Part shown: piece by piece, positions 21,849 through 34,143 of the stretch | Layout of the letters: each line of letters begins with the position of its first letter | Numbering within the stretch: the first letter of the stretch is position 1 | From: Rhizobium sp. SL42 | GTDB lineage: Bacteria > Pseudomonadota > Alphaproteobacteria > Rhizobiales > Rhizobiaceae | Assembly: GCF_021729845.1 (NCBI RefSeq) | Contig: NZ_CP063397.1 | Location: forward strand, 3,114,001 to 3,178,000 | Direction: 5' to 3' | Length of the DNA: 64,000 bases | Translations under genes and position numbers: made by a program | Notes under the pieces: generated by a model | The model's database searches: none | What the model was told of the DNA's origin: nothing | What the model saw: the letters and a program-made list of their open reading frames with translations, nothing else

Positions 21849-22829
21849 TCAGGCCGTCGCGGTCACTTGCCCCATGAAGGGTTTCACCTCGCGGCCAGGC
21901 ATGAAAATGCCAAGGCGCTTGATTTCCCATTCCAGCTTGATGCCCGAATGTTCGAACACCCGCTGGCGCACGGTTTCGCCGAGATATTCCAGGTCGTAGC
22001 CGGAGGCATGACCGACATTGATCATGAAATTGCAATGCAGCGACGACATCTGCGCGCCGCCGATCATCAGGCCACGGCAACCCGCCTCGTCGATCAGTTC
22101 CCAGGCCGAGTGACCTTCCGGGTTCTTGAACGTCGAGCCCCCGGTCTTTTCCTTGACCGGCTGCACCGTTTCCCGGTGATGGCGCACAGCGTCCATGTCC
22201 GCCCTGATCTTGGCACGATCCTCCGTGAAGCCCTGAAACAGCGCGCTGGTGAAGATCAATCCGTCCGGCGCGGAGGAATGGCGATAGCTATAGCCCATGT
22301 CGGCATTTGACAGGACGTGGATATTGCCCTTGCGGTCAACTGCCTCGACCTCGACCAGCCGGCTTGCGGTATCGCCGCCGTTGGCACCGGCATTCATCCG
22401 GATCGCGCCGCCGATCGAACCGGGAATGCCGTAGTAGAAATGAAAGCCGCCGATATTGTTGTCCATCGCCATGGCGGCAATGTGCTTGTCCGGGCAGATG
22501 GCGCCGGCGCGGATCAGGTTTTCACCGGCCAGTTCCACCTGGCCGAAACCCTTGGCGGACAGACGAATGACCACGCCGGGAATACCGCCATCGCGCACCA
22601 GAAGGTTCGACCCGACGCCAATGACAGTGAGCGGAACCTCTTCCGGCAGCAACTTGAGGAAGCTCACCAGATCAGCGGTATCGTGCGGCTGGAACATCAG
22701 TTCCGCCAGACCACCGGCCTGAAACCAGGTGACCCGATCCATAGGTGCATCCGGCGTCAGTCGCCCCTTCAGCTCGTTTACACCCGGGCCCAGCGAGGCC
22801 AGCAGCTTTTCCCCATCCACCTGTTTCAT
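21849..22829 (-). CDS. murB: UDP-N-acetylenolpyruvoylglucosamine reductase MurB
   Basis: 326 residues. The FAD-binding segment [12 protein letters not shown], the [17 protein letters not shown] loop and the catalytic GGSTFKNP serine region are all recognisable. MurB reduces enolpyruvyl-UDP-GlcNAc to UDP-MurNAc with NADPH. The ATG directly abuts the murC stop (TGA followed by ATG), so it is the distal gene of the mraZ-to-murB operon. Downstream the operon ends at a convergent metallophosphoesterase gene rather than running into ddl. Confidence 0.97.
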   Translation of the reverse strand: MKQVDGEKLLASLGPGVNELKGRLTPDAPMDRVTWFQAGGLAELMFQPHDTADLVSFLKLLPEEVPLTVIGVGSNLLVRDGGIPGVVIRLSAKGFGQVELAGENLIRAGAICPDKHIAAMAMDNNIGGFHFYYGIPGSIGGAIRMNAGANGGDTASRLVEVEAVDRKGNIHVLSNADMGYSYRHSSAPDGLIFTSALFQGFTEDRAKIRADMDAVRHHRETVQPVKEKTGGSTFKNPEGHSAWELIDEAGCRGLMIGGAQMSSLHCNFMINVGHASGYDLEYLGETVRQRVFEHSGIKLEWEIKRLGIFMPGREVKPFMGQVTATA

Positions 22830-24242
22830 TCAAGACTTTCCCGAAATTGCATCAAGTTCCGCAGGCAACACCCCGGCCCATTGCGTGATGTTACCCGCCC
22901 CCAACAGGACCACAAAATCACCCGGTTGCGCAATGCCTGCGATCAGCGAAGCCAGTTGATCAGCCGAAGGTAGGTAGCGGGCATCGCGATGACCACCGGA
23001 TTTGATCCGCGAGACCAGCGTTTCCGAATCGATCCCCTCGATTGGATCTTCGCCCGCCGCATAAACCGGCGCCAGGAACAATGTGTCGGCGTCGTTGAAG
23101 CAGTTGGCGAAGTCTTCGAACAGGCTCGCAAGACGTGAATACCGATGCGGCTGATGCACGGCGATGATCCGGCCCTTGCAGGATTCGCGTGCGGCTCTCA
23201 GCACAGCCTTGATCTCGACAGGGTGATGTCCGTAGTCGTCGAAAACCTGAACATTGTTCCAGGTTCCGGTCAGCGTGAAGCGCCGCTTGACGCCACCGAA
23301 ACCTTCAAGCCCCTTGCGGATGGCGTCCTCGGAAATACCCAGCCGATTGGCAACGGCGATCGCTGCGCAGGCATTGGAAATATTGTGCCGGCCCGGCATC
23401 GGCAGGATCAGGTCGTTGAAGGTGAAGACACGGCCCGTTCGACGACGGCGGATCTCCACATCGAAGATCGACCGTGTCCCATCCAGCCGCACATTGGAAA
23501 AACGTACGTCGGCCTGCGGGTTTTCCCCATAGGTGATAACCTTGCGATCTTCGATCTTGCCGACCAGCGCCTGGACCTCCGGATGATCGAGGCACAGGAC
23601 GCCGAAGCCGTAGAACGGCACATTCTCGACGAACTGGCGGAAGGCTGCCCGCGCATTGTCGAAAGTGCCGTAGTAATCCAGATGTTCCGGGTCGATATTG
23701 GTAATCACCGCAACATCGGCCGGCAGTTTCAGGAACGTGCCGTCCGACTCGTCAGCCTCGACCACCATCCACTCGCCCTCGCCCATGCGGGCGTTCGTGC
23801 CATAGGCGTTGATGATACCGCCGTTGATGACCGTCGGGTCCATCTGGCCGGCGTCAAGAAGGGCTGCCACCATCGATGTCGTGGTGGTCTTGCCATGCGT
23901 GCCGCCGATCGCGATCGCATTGCGGAACCGCATCAGTTCCGCCAGCATTTCGGCGCGCCGGACGATCGGCAGCAGTTTTTCGCGTGCTGCGATCAGTTCC
24001 GGATTGTTCTTCTTGATCGCCGTCGAAACGACGACCACTTCGGCTTCGCCCAGGTTTTCGGCCGTGTGCCCGACGAAAACCTCGATGCCCTTGGCGCGCA
24101 GGCGCTGCACATTGGCGCTGTCAGCCTGGTCGGAACCCTGGACCTTGTGACCAAGGTTATGCAGGACTTCCGCGATCCCGCTCATCCCGATTCCGCCGAT
24201 CCCGATGAAATGGACCAGCCCGATGGATTTCGGCATTTTCAT
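22830..24242 (-). CDS. murC: UDP-N-acetylmuramate--L-alanine ligase MurC
   Basis: 470 residues, normal for MurC. The N-terminal Rossmann-like motif [12 protein letters not shown], the ATP-binding loop [10 protein letters not shown] (about residue 112) and the downstream DDYGHHP motif are typical. It adds L-Ala to UDP-MurNAc, the first amino acid of the stem peptide. The ATG overlaps the murG stop (ATGA) and its stop abuts murB. Confidence 0.98.
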   Translation of the reverse strand: MKMPKSIGLVHFIGIGGIGMSGIAEVLHNLGHKVQGSDQADSANVQRLRAKGIEVFVGHTAENLGEAEVVVVSTAIKKNNPELIAAREKLLPIVRRAEMLAELMRFRNAIAIGGTHGKTTTTSMVAALLDAGQMDPTVINGGIINAYGTNARMGEGEWMVVEADESDGTFLKLPADVAVITNIDPEHLDYYGTFDNARAAFRQFVENVPFYGFGVLCLDHPEVQALVGKIEDRKVITYGENPQADVRFSNVRLDGTRSIFDVEIRRRRTGRVFTFNDLILPMPGRHNISNACAAIAVANRLGISEDAIRKGLEGFGGVKRRFTLTGTWNNVQVFDDYGHHPVEIKAVLRAARESCKGRIIAVHQPHRYSRLASLFEDFANCFNDADTLFLAPVYAAGEDPIEGIDSETLVSRIKSGGHRDARYLPSADQLASLIAGIAQPGDFVVLLGAGNITQWAGVLPAELDAISGKS

Positions 24243-25360
24243 TGTTTGGCTCCCTTGACCTGGGCAACGCCCTTGCCTGCGGCAATAGCCTCAACCAGAT
24301 CGGCGAGCAAGCCGGCTGCGTCGGGCTTCCCGGTGCTTTTTGCCGCCGCGGCGGTCTCCACGAGCAATTCCGGCCCTTCAAGTGCCTCTTTCAACAGGTC
24401 GACGAACCGTTGCTGCGTCAGTTCCGATTGGGCAATGACCCTTGCACCGCCATTGGCGGCAAGCGCTGCAGCATTGGCAGCCTGGTCGTGATCGAGCGCA
24501 TACGGATAGGGGACGAGGATGCTCGGCCGGCCGATCACCGCAAGTTCCGACACGGTCGAGGCGCCTGACCGGCAGATCACCAGATGAGCGCCGGCAATGC
24601 GCTCGGCCATATCGGTAAAGAATGGCGCAACATCGGCCTGAACCCCGAGTCCCTGATAGAGACCGACGACCTTCTGCTGGTCTTCGGGGCGCGCCTGCTG
24701 CGTCACGACAAGCCTCTGGCGAAGTTCGAGCGGCAGAAGTCCGACCGCCGCCGGAATGGCATCTGAGAAGAACTGCGCGCCCTGGCTCCCGCCAAACACC
24801 ACAAGCTTGAACGGTTCGCCCGCCAGCGATGGATGATAGTCCTGAGCCGCGGCGGCAATCACCGCTGGGCGGACGGGATTGCCGGTGATCATCATCTTGG
24901 CCGCATGACTCCCCGATGGCGCAAGAAAGCCGCCGGCTATGGCATCGACCCGCGAAGCAAGCATGCGGTTGGCACGGCCGATGACGGCATTCTGTTCGTG
25001 CACCGCCGTTGGCACGCCAAGCCCTGCCGCCGCCATCAGTGGCGGCACTGTCGGGTAGCCGCCAAACCCGATCACGGCTTTCGGCTTCAGCGCGGTAACA
25101 AGCTTGCGGGCCTCGCGATAACCGTTCCACAGTGCCAGCAACGCCTTGGCGATTGCCAAGGGATTGCGGGAGCCGATGGTCGCCGAGGCAACCGTGTGGA
25201 TTGCATCGGCCGGAAAGCTGCCGGCATAGCGTTCGGCACGCCGGTCTGTGACCAGATGCACGCCATAACCGCGCTGTTTCAGTTCATGTGCCAACGCTTC
25301 GGCCGGAAACAGATGGCCGCCGGTCCCGCCGGCGGCAAGCAATATGATACCCTTGGACAT
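24239..25360 (-). CDS. murG: Lipid II-forming GlcNAc transferase MurG
   Basis: 373 residues of GT-B fold. The N-terminal glycine loop [12 protein letters not shown] binds lipid [13 protein letters not shown] is the second conserved loop, and the C-terminal [12 protein letters not shown] and [14 protein letters not shown] segments bind UDP-GlcNAc. It makes lipid II at the inner face of the membrane. The start is ATG 25360 ([12 protein letters not shown]), just after the ftsW stop; a start at 25387 would overlap ftsW. Its stop overlaps murC. Confidence 0.97.
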   Translation of the reverse strand: MSKGIILLAAGGTGGHLFPAEALAHELKQRGYGVHLVTDRRAERYAGSFPADAIHTVASATIGSRNPLAIAKALLALWNGYREARKLVTALKPKAVIGFGGYPTVPPLMAAAGLGVPTAVHEQNAVIGRANRMLASRVDAIAGGFLAPSGSHAAKMMITGNPVRPAVIAAAAQDYHPSLAGEPFKLVVFGGSQGAQFFSDAIPAAVGLLPLELRQRLVVTQQARPEDQQKVVGLYQGLGVQADVAPFFTDMAERIAGAHLVICRSGASTVSELAVIGRPSILVPYPYALDHDQAANAAALAANGGARVIAQSELTQQRFVDLLKEALEGPELLVETAAAAKSTGKPDAAGLLADLVEAIAAGKGVAQVKGAKQ

Positions 25361-25364
25361 CACC

Positions 25365-26519
25365 CTACTCCGCCGGAACGCCGGCAACCGACCGGAACAG
25401 GCTGCGTTCCTGCGCCCGCTTTTCCGGACGCCGACGCGTCAGTGCCAGGATGAAGCCGGCCGTCACGCAGATCGCTGTCATGGATGAGCCACCATAGGAA
25501 ATCAGCGGCAGCGTCATGCCCTTGGCTGGCAGCAGTTCGAGATTGACGCCGATATTGATCATCGACTGGATGCCGAGCAGCAGCACGAGACCCGCCACAG
25601 CAAACCGGTTGAAGTCGTTTCGCTCGCGATAGGCATGGCTGAGACCGCGCAGCACCAGGAACCCGAAGATCGCCACCAGCAGCATGCAGAAGATGATGCC
25701 GAATTCCTCGGCAGCAACAGAGAATATGAAGTCGGTGTGGCTGTCGGGAATGATCCGCTTCACGATACCCTCGCCCGGCCCCTGGCCGAACCAGTCGCCA
25801 CGAATGATCGCTTCGCGCGCCGTATCCACCTGGAAGGTATCGCCCTCGCCGGTCAAAAACCGGTCCACGCGACCAGCAACGTGCGGCAGCGTCATGTAGG
25901 CGCCGACGAAACCGCTGACGCCCAGGGCGCCCAGCACGACGATCCAGAACCACGGCACCCCTGCCATGAAAAACATGCTGCCCCAGACACTCGCGGTCAG
26001 GATGGTCTGGCCAAGGTCGGGCTGGGCAATCAGCAGGGCTGCAACAATCCCGAAAAGCAGGATCGCAAACAGGTTTCCGGGGATTTCGGGCTGGCGCGCA
26101 TGTTCGGCAAACAGCCAGGCGCAGATCACCACGAAAGCCGGCTTCATGAATTCGGAAGGTTGGATCGACAGGCCGGCCAGCGACAACCAGCGGCGACCGC
26201 CCTTCACCTCGACGCCGATGAACAGCACCAGCACCATCATGATCAGCGAGACGGCGAGCAGCGCCATGGCGGTTCGACGGACCTGCCGTGGCGACAAGAA
26301 CGACAGGCCGATCATCACTGAAAGCGCCGGCAGCATGAAAACGGCATGGCGCTTGACGAAATGGAAGCTGTCGAGGCCAAGCCGCTCGGCAACCGCCGGC
26401 GAAGCCGCAAAGGAGAGCATCAGCCCGATCCCCATCAACAGGATGAAGATGATCATGAACAGGCGGTCGATGGTCCAGAACCAGTCCGCAAGCGGGCCTC
26501 TCTCCACGCGGCTAACCAT
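25365..26519 (-). CDS. ftsW: Septal peptidoglycan glycosyltransferase FtsW
   Basis: 384 residues with about ten transmembrane segments, a SEDS-family protein. Conserved elements include the [11 protein letters not shown] loop, the QPDLGQT motif and the C-terminal ISYGGSS region. FtsW polymerises lipid II at the septum together with the transpeptidase FtsI, encoded upstream in this cluster. Only one base separates the start from the murD stop, and murG starts within a few bases of its stop. Confidence 0.97.
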   Translation of the reverse strand: MVSRVERGPLADWFWTIDRLFMIIFILLMGIGLMLSFAASPAVAERLGLDSFHFVKRHAVFMLPALSVMIGLSFLSPRQVRRTAMALLAVSLIMMVLVLFIGVEVKGGRRWLSLAGLSIQPSEFMKPAFVVICAWLFAEHARQPEIPGNLFAILLFGIVAALLIAQPDLGQTILTASVWGSMFFMAGVPWFWIVVLGALGVSGFVGAYMTLPHVAGRVDRFLTGEGDTFQVDTAREAIIRGDWFGQGPGEGIVKRIIPDSHTDFIFSVAAEEFGIIFCMLLVAIFGFLVLRGLSHAYRERNDFNRFAVAGLVLLLGIQSMINIGVNLELLPAKGMTLPLISYGGSSMTAICVTAGFILALTRRRPEKRAQERSLFRSVAGVPAE

Positions 26520-26520
26520 A

Positions 26521-27930
26521 TCATTTGCCTCCTGTTGGCATGTCGATCAGCATTGCGACGTCTTCCAGTCCCGCGACGTGACCGACAAAGGCATCACCGC
26601 GAACTTCGAAATTCTTGTACTGGTCGAAGCTTGCACAAGCCGGGGACAGCATGACCGCAGAGGCTTCGCCATCCTGATCGGCTTCGACGGCGGCATGGGC
26701 CAGGGCGCGATCGAGTGTGCCGGATATCTCGTATGGCACCTGCTCGCCCAGCGTCGCGGCGAAGCTAGACGCCGCTTCACCGATCAGATAGGCCTTCACG
26801 ATACGCGAGAAGAGTGGTGCGAGGCTTGCGATGCCGCCTTCTTTCGGCAGACCACCGGCAATCCAGTAGATCCGCTCATAACTGGACAAGGCAGGTGCGG
26901 CAGCTTCCGCGTTTGTCGCTTTGCTGTCATTGACGAAAACCACCTGCCGACGCCGACCGACCGGCTGCATGCGATGCTTGAGCCCTGGAAAGCTGACAAG
27001 TCCGGCCTGTATCTCGGCAATCGACACCCCGACAGCAAGACAAGCGCCGATCGCTGCCGCGGCGTTCTGTGCATTGTGCGCGCCGCGCAGGGTCTGAATA
27101 CCGTCAAGGTCGGCAATCGACGCCATCGCACCGACGTCCGCACGAATGATATGCGCGCCGTCGGCATAGAGACCATCCGCCAAAGGCTGGCGCTTGGAGA
27201 TCCGCATGACGGTGTGTCCGCTACGCTCGACGCGGTCGGCAATGAGTTCACAGTGGCTGTCATCGACGCCGATGATCGCCGTTTCAGCGCCGGCCACAAG
27301 CCGTTCCTTGACCTCCGCATAATGCTGCATCGTACCGTGCCGATCGAGATGATCCGGCGTCAGGTTGAGGAGAATGCCCGCCGTCGGGTTCAGCGTCGGT
27401 GCGAGGTCGATCTGGTAGGATGAGCACTCGACGACAAAGAACCGGCCATGCTTCGGCGGATCGAGCGTCAGCACGGCGCGGCCGATATTGCCACCAAGTT
27501 GGGTATCGCGGCCGCTGGCAGCAAGGATATGCGCAATCAGCGCCGTGGTCGTCGACTTGCCATTGGTGCCGGTGATGGCGATGAACGGGCAATCGGGAGC
27601 GTGAGCACGGCGTTCGCGCACGAATATCTCGACATCGCCAATGATCTCGACGCCTTCGGCCCTGGCCAAGGCGACCGACCAATGCGGTTTCGGATGGGTC
27701 AAAGGCACACCCGGAGACAGCACGAATGACGATATGCTTTTCCAGTCGAGACCATGCAGGTCGATTGTATTGACGCCCTCGCCTGCCGCCTTGACGACGC
27801 TGTCGGGATTGTCATCCCAGGCGAAAACCTCGGCGCCGCCGGCCACCAGCGACTTCGCCGTCGCCAGCCCCGAACCGCCGAGGCCGAACAGCGCAACCCG
27901 CTTGCCCTTGAAAGTGGTGGCCGGGATCAT
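26521..27930 (-). CDS. murD: UDP-N-acetylmuramoylalanine--D-glutamate ligase MurD
   Basis: 469 residues from ATG 27930 ([18 protein letters not shown]). The ATP loop [21 protein letters not shown] and FVNDSKATN motifs identify MurD, which adds D-Glu to UDP-MurNAc-L-Ala. A longer frame to 27975 would run into mraY and is rejected. The gap to mraY is only seven bases. Confidence 0.97.
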   Translation of the reverse strand: MIPATTFKGKRVALFGLGGSGLATAKSLVAGGAEVFAWDDNPDSVVKAAGEGVNTIDLHGLDWKSISSFVLSPGVPLTHPKPHWSVALARAEGVEIIGDVEIFVRERRAHAPDCPFIAITGTNGKSTTTALIAHILAASGRDTQLGGNIGRAVLTLDPPKHGRFFVVECSSYQIDLAPTLNPTAGILLNLTPDHLDRHGTMQHYAEVKERLVAGAETAIIGVDDSHCELIADRVERSGHTVMRISKRQPLADGLYADGAHIIRADVGAMASIADLDGIQTLRGAHNAQNAAAAIGACLAVGVSIAEIQAGLVSFPGLKHRMQPVGRRRQVVFVNDSKATNAEAAAPALSSYERIYWIAGGLPKEGGIASLAPLFSRIVKAYLIGEAASSFAATLGEQVPYEISGTLDRALAHAAVEADQDGEASAVMLSPACASFDQYKNFEVRGDAFVGHVAGLEDVAMLIDMPTGGK

Positions 27931-27937
27931 CTCGGCC

Positions 27938-29038
27938 TCACCGCAGCTTGAGTGTCGAAAGGCCGAGCATGGCAAGACCGACGGCGATGATCCAGAACCG
28001 GATCACCACCTGGCTTTCGGTCCAGCCGAGTTTCTCGAAGTGATGGTGAATGGGCGCCATCAGAAACACGCGCCGCCCGGTCATCTTGAAATAGCCGACC
28101 TGGATGATGACAGACAGTGTTTCCATGACGAACAGGCCGCCGATGATCGCCATGACGATCTCGTGTTTGGTCGCTACCGCGACCGAACCGATCAGACCGC
28201 CGAGCGCGAGCGAACCGGTATCGCCCATGAAAATGGCAGCCGGCGGCGCATTGAACCAGAGAAAGCCGAGACCCGCCCCGATCACGGCCCCCAGAAGCAC
28301 CGCAAGTTCACCGGTGCCCGGAACAAAATGGATCTGCAGATAGTTCGAGAACACGGCATTGCCGGTCAGATATGCGATCACACCGAAGGACGCCGCAGCG
28401 ATCATCACCGGCACGATGGCAAGGCCGTCCAGACCATCGGTCAAATTCACCGCATTGCCCGCCGCGACGATGACGAAGCCACCGAAGAGTACGAAGAAGA
28501 TGCCGAGATCGATCATGAAATCCTTGACGAAAGGAAAGGTGATCGAAGAACCGAAAGTCGAGCCCTGCGGACCCGAATGCAGTGCCGAACTCATCATGAA
28601 AAAGACGGCAATGCCAGCAATCGCAAATTCCAGACCAAGGCGCGCCTTGCCGGAAAAACCCTTGTCCGTCTGCTTGGTGACCTTCAGATAGTCGTCATAG
28701 AAACCGATCGCGCCAAAGCCCAGCGTCACCAGCAGCGTCGCCACGACATAGACATTCGACAGGTCAGCCCACAGAAGTGCCGATACGACGATGCCGGCGA
28801 GGATCATCAGACCGCCCATCGTCGGCGTTCCCGCCTTCTTGAAATGGGTCTGCGGGCCATCGGCCCGGATGGGTTGTCCCTTGCCCTGGCGGACCCGAAG
28901 CGATGAAATCATCATCGGGCCGAACAGGAAGACAACAAGGGCCGATGTGAACAGGGCAGCACCCGTGCGGAAGGTGATGTACCGAAACAGATTGAAGAAT
29001 TGAAAGTGGTCCGCCAGTTCCACAAGCCAGATTAGCAT
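27938..29038 (-). CDS. mraY: Phospho-MurNAc-pentapeptide translocase MraY
   Basis: 366 residues with about ten transmembrane helices. Cytoplasmic motifs include GTPTMGG, the Asp-containing [20 protein letters not shown] and the [12 protein letters not shown] histidine loop. It transfers phospho-MurNAc-pentapeptide to undecaprenyl phosphate, forming lipid I. ATG 29038 ([10 protein letters not shown]) is chosen over 29053. It lies 24 bp after murF. Confidence 0.98.
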   Translation of the reverse strand: MLIWLVELADHFQFFNLFRYITFRTGAALFTSALVVFLFGPMMISSLRVRQGKGQPIRADGPQTHFKKAGTPTMGGLMILAGIVVSALLWADLSNVYVVATLLVTLGFGAIGFYDDYLKVTKQTDKGFSGKARLGLEFAIAGIAVFFMMSSALHSGPQGSTFGSSITFPFVKDFMIDLGIFFVLFGGFVIVAAGNAVNLTDGLDGLAIVPVMIAAASFGVIAYLTGNAVFSNYLQIHFVPGTGELAVLLGAVIGAGLGFLWFNAPPAAIFMGDTGSLALGGLIGSVAVATKHEIVMAIIGGLFVMETLSVIIQVGYFKMTGRRVFLMAPIHHHFEKLGWTESQVVIRFWIIAVGLAMLGLSTLKLR

Positions 29039-29062
29039 TGGAGCCCTTTCCAAAAGCCCGGA

Positions 29063-30496
29063 TTAAAAGTGGCGCTCCGTGTCGGGGAATGCCGGATACT
29101 TGTCAAGCAGCGCCGATACAATCTTGCCGAAACCAATCCCGAGCGAGGATTTCACCATGACCACGTCTCCGGCACGCACCTCGGCAGCGACGAAATTCGC
29201 CAGCTCCGCCGTCGTCTCCAGATAGACGACATGAACACTTTCCGGCAGCGCGTCGCGCAGTGCCGTCATTTCAGGCCCGGCAAGCCAGACATGCTCGATC
29301 CCGGCCGCCAGCAGGGGACTTGCGAGATCGGCATGAACGCCCGCGGAGAACTCGCCCATCTCGAGCATGTCGCCAAGCACGGCAATCCTGCGGCCGTCAT
29401 GCTCGGGCTGCGACGCGGCAAGCACCGCGATCGCCGCCCGCATCGATGCCGGATTGGCATTGTAGCTCTCGTCGATCAACGTCAGAACATCACGGCCTAT
29501 CGACAGCTTATGGCGCTGGCCGCGTCCCTTGACCGGCGCAAGGTTGGACAACGCGTCGATCGCGGCATCGACATCGGCACCAACCAGCGAGACGGCGGCC
29601 AAGACCGCCATGGCGTTTTCCGCCAGATGTCTGCCCGGTGCACCGATGCTGATTTCGCGGGTTTCGCCGCCAAATGAGACCCAGACCGTCGAACGTTCGG
29701 CCGCTCCATCAAATTCGGCGAGCCTGAACTCTGCCTTGGCGTGCTGGCCGAAGGTGTGAATGTTCTCGACCCCGGCGGCGTAGGCGGCCTGCTCAAGTTG
29801 TTCGAAATAGGCATTGTCGCGGTTGAGGATGACATCACCACCACGCGCCAAGCCATCGAAAATCTCGGCCTTTGCAGCCGCAATCTCTTCCACGCTCGAA
29901 AAATTGCCCAGATGCGCCGGCGCAATCGTCGTGATGATCGCCACGTCCGGCCGGACCATCTGCGCAAGCGGGCCGATTTCCCCAGGGTGGTTCATGCCGA
30001 TCTCGAACACGCCGTAGCGGGTATCCATCGGCATGCGCGCCAGCGTCAGCGGCACGCCCCAGTGGTTGTTGAACGATGCGACAGCGGCATGCACATTGCC
30101 GGACGGTTCAAGCGCAACACGCAACATTTCCTTGGTCGTCGTCTTGCCGACGGAGCCGGTCACCGCAATCACTGTGGCCGGTGTCCGGTCACGGGCCGCG
30201 AGCCCAAGCTTCTCGAGCCCGATGAGGACATCTTCGACCACGATCATCGGCACGGTCAGGCGCCCAAGCGCCGGAAGCTTTGCTTCATTGACCACCAGCA
30301 GCGACGCACCATTGGCAATCGCGATGCTGGCATAGTCATGTCCATCGACCCGGTCGCCCTTGATGGCGAAGAAGGCCTCGCCCGGCGTGATCGTGCGACT
30401 GTCGATCGAAATGCCGGTTATGCCCTCCGGCAAATTGCCGAAAGGTCGTCCGGCCATTGCGGCCACCATGTCGCGCGACGTCCAAAGAAAGGTCAA
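29063..30496 (-). CDS. murF: UDP-MurNAc-tripeptide--D-Ala-D-Ala ligase MurF
   Basis: 477 residues with the Mur ligase ATP loop [10 protein letters not shown] and [12 protein letters not shown]. MurF adds the D-Ala-D-Ala made by Ddl. The start is a TTG at 30494-30496: it overlaps the murE stop (TTGA), and a strong GGAGGAG ribosome binding site lies eight bases upstream. The next in-frame ATG (30469) would remove the beta strand FLWTSRD. The non-ATG start and overlap suggest that murF translation depends on murE. Confidence 0.96.
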   Translation of the reverse strand: MTFLWTSRDMVAAMAGRPFGNLPEGITGISIDSRTITPGEAFFAIKGDRVDGHDYASIAIANGASLLVVNEAKLPALGRLTVPMIVVEDVLIGLEKLGLAARDRTPATVIAVTGSVGKTTTKEMLRVALEPSGNVHAAVASFNNHWGVPLTLARMPMDTRYGVFEIGMNHPGEIGPLAQMVRPDVAIITTIAPAHLGNFSSVEEIAAAKAEIFDGLARGGDVILNRDNAYFEQLEQAAYAAGVENIHTFGQHAKAEFRLAEFDGAAERSTVWVSFGGETREISIGAPGRHLAENAMAVLAAVSLVGADVDAAIDALSNLAPVKGRGQRHKLSIGRDVLTLIDESYNANPASMRAAIAVLAASQPEHDGRRIAVLGDMLEMGEFSAGVHADLASPLLAAGIEHVWLAGPEMTALRDALPESVHVVYLETTAELANFVAAEVRAGDVVMVKSSLGIGFGKIVSALLDKYPAFPDTERHF

Positions 30497-31950
30497 CGGT
30501 CGAACTCCTCCAGTGCTTTGCGCAGTTCGGCATGATCAGAAAATGGCAAGGTGACGGCACCGACCGTCTGGCCCTCTTCATGGCCTTTGCCGGCAACAAT
30601 CAGCGTGTCGCCGGCGGCAAGCATCGCGACTGCCGCGCGGATCGCCTGCGCACGATCGCCGATCTCGATACCCCTGGGCGTTGCCGCCATGATCTCGGAC
30701 CGGATGGTGGCAGGGACTTCCGAACGTGGATTGTCGTCTGTCACGACGGTAATATCGGCGAGACGGCTGGCGATTTCGCCCATGATCGGCCGCTTGCCCT
30801 TGTCGCGATCGCCACCGCAGCCGAACACCACGATGACGCGGCCGGTGGTGAAAGGACGTACGGAATTCAGGACGTTTTCCAGTGCATCCGGCTTGTGCGC
30901 ATAATCGACATAGGCAAGCGCACCACTCTTGTTCTGGCCGACCAGTTCGAGCCGGCCCGAGGCACCCTTCAGATGCTCCAGCGCCTTGAGCGCAACGGCA
31001 GCCGGTGTGCCCGTCGAGATGGCAAGTCCGGCAGACACCAGCGCATTTGCAATCTGGAAATCGCCGGCAAGCGGGATATGCACCTCGAAGATTTCGCCTT
31101 CGCAATGAACTTCGGCCACTTGCTTGTGCCGGAAATGCTCGACGCGCTTGAGGCTGAGAAAATCCCCCTTGCGACCAACGGTGCGCACGTCATGACCGGC
31201 CGCCGTGGCGACACGGATCGCCTCTTGCGACCACGGGTCATCGGCAAAGATCACCGCCGGAGATCCCTTCGGCAAAAGCGTATCGAACAGCCGCATCTTG
31301 GCGGCCATGTAGTCTTCGACCGTCGGATGGTAGTCCATGTGGTCACGGCCGAGATTGGTGAAACCCGCGGCCGCGAGCTTGACACCATCCAGCCGGCTCT
31401 GGTCGAGACCATGGCTGGATGCTTCCATCGCCGCATGGGTCACGCCTTCGTCGACCAACTCGCCCAGCAACGAATGAAGCGCGATCGGATCCGGAGTGGT
31501 CAACGAACCGTAGTCATTGCGTTTGGGAGAGATGACGCCCGTGGTGCCTATTTGAGCGGCGGCCTTGCCGGCCTCGGCCCAGATCTGCCGGGTGAACGAT
31601 GCGACGGAGGTCTTGCCCGCAGTGCCGGTGACCGCCACCATGATTTCCGGCTGCCGTCCGACAAGGCGTGCGGCAGCCATAGCCAGCAGATGGCGCGGAT
31701 TTTCGGCCGTGATCACGGGTACCGCCGCATCGACCTGATGGCTCGCGACGACGGCCGCCGCTCCCCGGGCAACGGCGTCGGCAATATAGGCTGCACCATC
31801 AGCCTTGCTGCCGGTCAGCGCAAAAAACAGGGTGCCGGGCACGACCTTGCGGCTGTCGGCAGCAAGACCCGTAATCTCGATCGAGCCGACCTCCTTGGTC
31901 ATCTGATCCTGATAGTGCTCGCCCGCCAGCTTGCCCAGTAACATCTGCAT
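30493..31950 (-). CDS. murE: UDP-MurNAc-dipeptide--meso-diaminopimelate ligase MurE
   Basis: 485 residues from ATG 31950, which follows GAGAGGATGGA. The ATP loop [10 protein letters not shown], the YAHKPDAL region and the DDNPRSE motif are present; DNPR indicates meso-diaminopimelate as the added amino acid rather than lysine. The frame stays open upstream to 32541, but that part lies over the end of ftsI and has no Mur-like sequence. The gene follows ftsI by 53 bp and overlaps murF by the TTGA junction. Confidence 0.97.
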   Translation of the reverse strand: MQMLLGKLAGEHYQDQMTKEVGSIEITGLAADSRKVVPGTLFFALTGSKADGAAYIADAVARGAAAVVASHQVDAAVPVITAENPRHLLAMAAARLVGRQPEIMVAVTGTAGKTSVASFTRQIWAEAGKAAAQIGTTGVISPKRNDYGSLTTPDPIALHSLLGELVDEGVTHAAMEASSHGLDQSRLDGVKLAAAGFTNLGRDHMDYHPTVEDYMAAKMRLFDTLLPKGSPAVIFADDPWSQEAIRVATAAGHDVRTVGRKGDFLSLKRVEHFRHKQVAEVHCEGEIFEVHIPLAGDFQIANALVSAGLAISTGTPAAVALKALEHLKGASGRLELVGQNKSGALAYVDYAHKPDALENVLNSVRPFTTGRVIVVFGCGGDRDKGKRPIMGEIASRLADITVVTDDNPRSEVPATIRSEIMAATPRGIEIGDRAQAIRAAVAMLAAGDTLIVAGKGHEEGQTVGAVTLPFSDHAELRKALEEFDR

Positions 31951-32003
31951 TCCATCCTCTCGGGGCAAATCACGCCGAATCGCCCCGTCAATATTCGATC
32001 TGT

Positions 32004-33749
32004 TTAATAAGAGACGAGCAGCGCCGAGCCGTCTTCTCCGAATTTCGGTTCTACACCAAGAATTGCGGCGCTTCTGCGAATGATGTCGGCAACCATCGGC
32101 GCGGCACTGTTGCCCGCCAGTGCGGCACCATTGCCCTTGTCGGTCTTCGGCTCGTCGATGAAGGTCAGCACCACGTAGCGCGGATTGTCGATCGGAAAGG
32201 CTGCCAGAAACGCGTTGAAGTTCTTGTCGCCAACATAGCGGCCGTTGACCACCTTGTCGGCAGTCCCGGTCTTGCCGCCGACATCGAAGCCTTCGACGCG
32301 GGCGTTCTTGCCGGACCCCTTGATCCCGTTCCACTGGAAGAGGAAACGCATGTCGTCGCTGGTCGACGGCTTGATGACCTGCTTGGCGACGAGGTCGGCC
32401 TGTTCGCGCGTGCGCGGCAGGAAGGTCGGTTCGATCAGCTTGCCGCCATTGACCAGAGCGACGCCCGCCACCGCCGTCTGCAGCGGCGTGGTCGAGACGC
32501 CATGGCCGAAGGAAATGGTGATCGAGTTGATCTTCTTCCATTCGCGCGGCTGTGACGGCATCGCCACTTCCGGAAGCTCGGTCTGCATTTTGCTGAGCAG
32601 GCCGAGTCGCGTCAGAAATTCCTTGTGGCCATCGGTACCAACCAGGTCGGCGACCTTTGCAGTGCCGATATTCGACGAATACTGGAAGATCTCCGGCACG
32701 GTCAGCACGCGGTTCTTGCCGTGGAAGTCCTTGATGGTGAAGCCGCCGATCCTGATCGGATAACGGGCGTCGAAGCTGTCCTTCAGAGAGACCTTGCCGG
32801 AATCCAGTCCCATGGCAATGGTGAACGACTTGAAGGTCGAACCCATTTCGAATGTGCCGTTAGCCATGCGGCTGAGCCAGCCCTCCTCAGATCCGACCGG
32901 GTTGTTCGGGTCGAAATCCGGCAGGGACGCCATCGCCAGCACCTCACCGGTATGGGCGTCGATAACCACCCCGCCGGCACCGATGGACTTGAATTTCTCC
33001 ATCGCCGTGACGAGTACGTCGCGGACAATGTTCTGCACGCGAATATCGATCGAAAGCTTGACCGGCTCAAGCGGCGTGTCGCTGGTCATGCCGAGCGCGC
33101 GCAGGTCCGCAAGGCCCTGGTTGTCGATATATTTCTCCATGCCGGTCATGCCGCGATTGTCGATATTGACGTAACCGACAATGTGCGAGGCGGTCGAACC
33201 ACCCGGATAGAAACGGCGCTTTTCCGGACGAAAGCCGATGCCCGGGATGCCGAGCGCGAGAATCTGGCTCTGCTGCTTCGGCGTCAGCTGACGGCGCAGC
33301 CACTGGAAACGAGAATTCGACGACAGCTTCTTGTAGGTTCCCTTGATATCAAGGTCTCTAAGAACGGTTGCGAGCCTCTCGACGGCCTCGTCCGGATCGA
33401 CGATCTTGTGCGGCTCTGCAAACAGCGAAACCGTGCGAATATCGGTGGCGAGAACTTCGCCGTTGCGATCGAGAATATCGGGCCGCGAGGCCATCAGGCG
33501 ATCGGCGGGCAGGATGCTGGAAACCGTTTCCGGCTGCGCGTGGCCGTACTGGACGAGGCGACCGCCGATGATCGCATAGGCGAAACAAAAGCCGGCAATC
33601 ATGATGCCGACGCGAGTGCGTGCCATTTCCGTCTTGCGCTTGCCGGCGCCCTTGAAGACGGCACCATTGATCACCGTGCCGCTACGCTGCACATCCGTGG
33701 AAAAATGCGCCCGGCTTTTCAACAACATGATTCGCGAAAGAAAGGTCAT
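32004..33749 (-). CDS. ftsI: Septal peptidoglycan transpeptidase FtsI (PBP3)
   Basis: 581 residues: basic cytoplasmic N-terminus, one transmembrane segment at about 46-66, a pedestal domain and a penicillin-binding transpeptidase domain. The active-site motifs are Ser304-Thr-Phe-Lys307, SSN at 358-360 and KTG near residue 490. It crosslinks septal peptidoglycan with FtsW. The start ATG shares a base with the ftsL stop (TGATG). The N-terminal cytoplasmic tail (about 45 residues) is longer than in E. coli. Confidence 0.97.
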   Translation of the reverse strand: MTFLSRIMLLKSRAHFSTDVQRSGTVINGAVFKGAGKRKTEMARTRVGIMIAGFCFAYAIIGGRLVQYGHAQPETVSSILPADRLMASRPDILDRNGEVLATDIRTVSLFAEPHKIVDPDEAVERLATVLRDLDIKGTYKKLSSNSRFQWLRRQLTPKQQSQILALGIPGIGFRPEKRRFYPGGSTASHIVGYVNIDNRGMTGMEKYIDNQGLADLRALGMTSDTPLEPVKLSIDIRVQNIVRDVLVTAMEKFKSIGAGGVVIDAHTGEVLAMASLPDFDPNNPVGSEEGWLSRMANGTFEMGSTFKSFTIAMGLDSGKVSLKDSFDARYPIRIGGFTIKDFHGKNRVLTVPEIFQYSSNIGTAKVADLVGTDGHKEFLTRLGLLSKMQTELPEVAMPSQPREWKKINSITISFGHGVSTTPLQTAVAGVALVNGGKLIEPTFLPRTREQADLVAKQVIKPSTSDDMRFLFQWNGIKGSGKNARVEGFDVGGKTGTADKVVNGRYVGDKNFNAFLAAFPIDNPRYVVLTFIDEPKTDKGNGAALAGNSAAPMVADIIRRSAAILGVEPKFGEDGSALLVSY

Positions 33750-34141
33750 CAGTCCTCCACCGATTCCATGGGGTGCACCGATCCTGTCGTGATCAGGTCC
33801 TTCACCGGATCGGAGGGCGCTTCGCCCTCAGCCACCTCGGGTTTCGGCAATTGGTCTCGAGGCATCGGAAGTTCCACCGGCTGCGCCAATTGCTCCGGCA
33901 ATGTCGGCGCCAGCTTCAGCTCTTCCGAATATGCCTTGACCAGCCGCTCCAGCCGGTTCGGCTGCGTCAGCAGCGCCCTGTCGGCCCGAAGCAGCTCGAT
34001 CGTGTCCTGCTCAAGCTTGATCTCGGCCTCCAGACGGCGAACCTCTACCGCCTTGTTGTCGGTATGGTGCTTGATTTGATAGGTGACGGCCGCCGCCGCC
34101 AGCATCGACCCGACAAGAACAAGATCGAAGGTTCTGAGCAT
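33749..34141 (-). CDS. ftsL: Cell division protein FtsL
   Basis: 130 residues: a very short cytoplasmic end, a transmembrane helix at about 5-22 and a coiled-coil segment (about 33-60, RRLEAEIKLEQDTIELLRAD) with the conserved RLERLVK stretch, then a Pro-rich tail. Sequence similarity in this family is low; identity rests on topology and on the location between rsmH and ftsI. FtsL forms the FtsQLB complex that activates FtsWI. It starts two bases after the rsmH stop. Confidence 0.9.
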   Translation of the reverse strand: MLRTFDLVLVGSMLAAAAVTYQIKHHTDNKAVEVRRLEAEIKLEQDTIELLRADRALLTQPNRLERLVKAYSEELKLAPTLPEQLAQPVELPMPRDQLPKPEVAEGEAPSDPVKDLITTGSVHPMESVED

Positions 34142-34143
34142 CG

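Noticed and set aside
31951..32541. A 197-codon N-terminal extension of murE
   Set aside because: It is read across the end of ftsI in another frame and has no Mur-like sequence; ATG 31950 has its own ribosome binding site.
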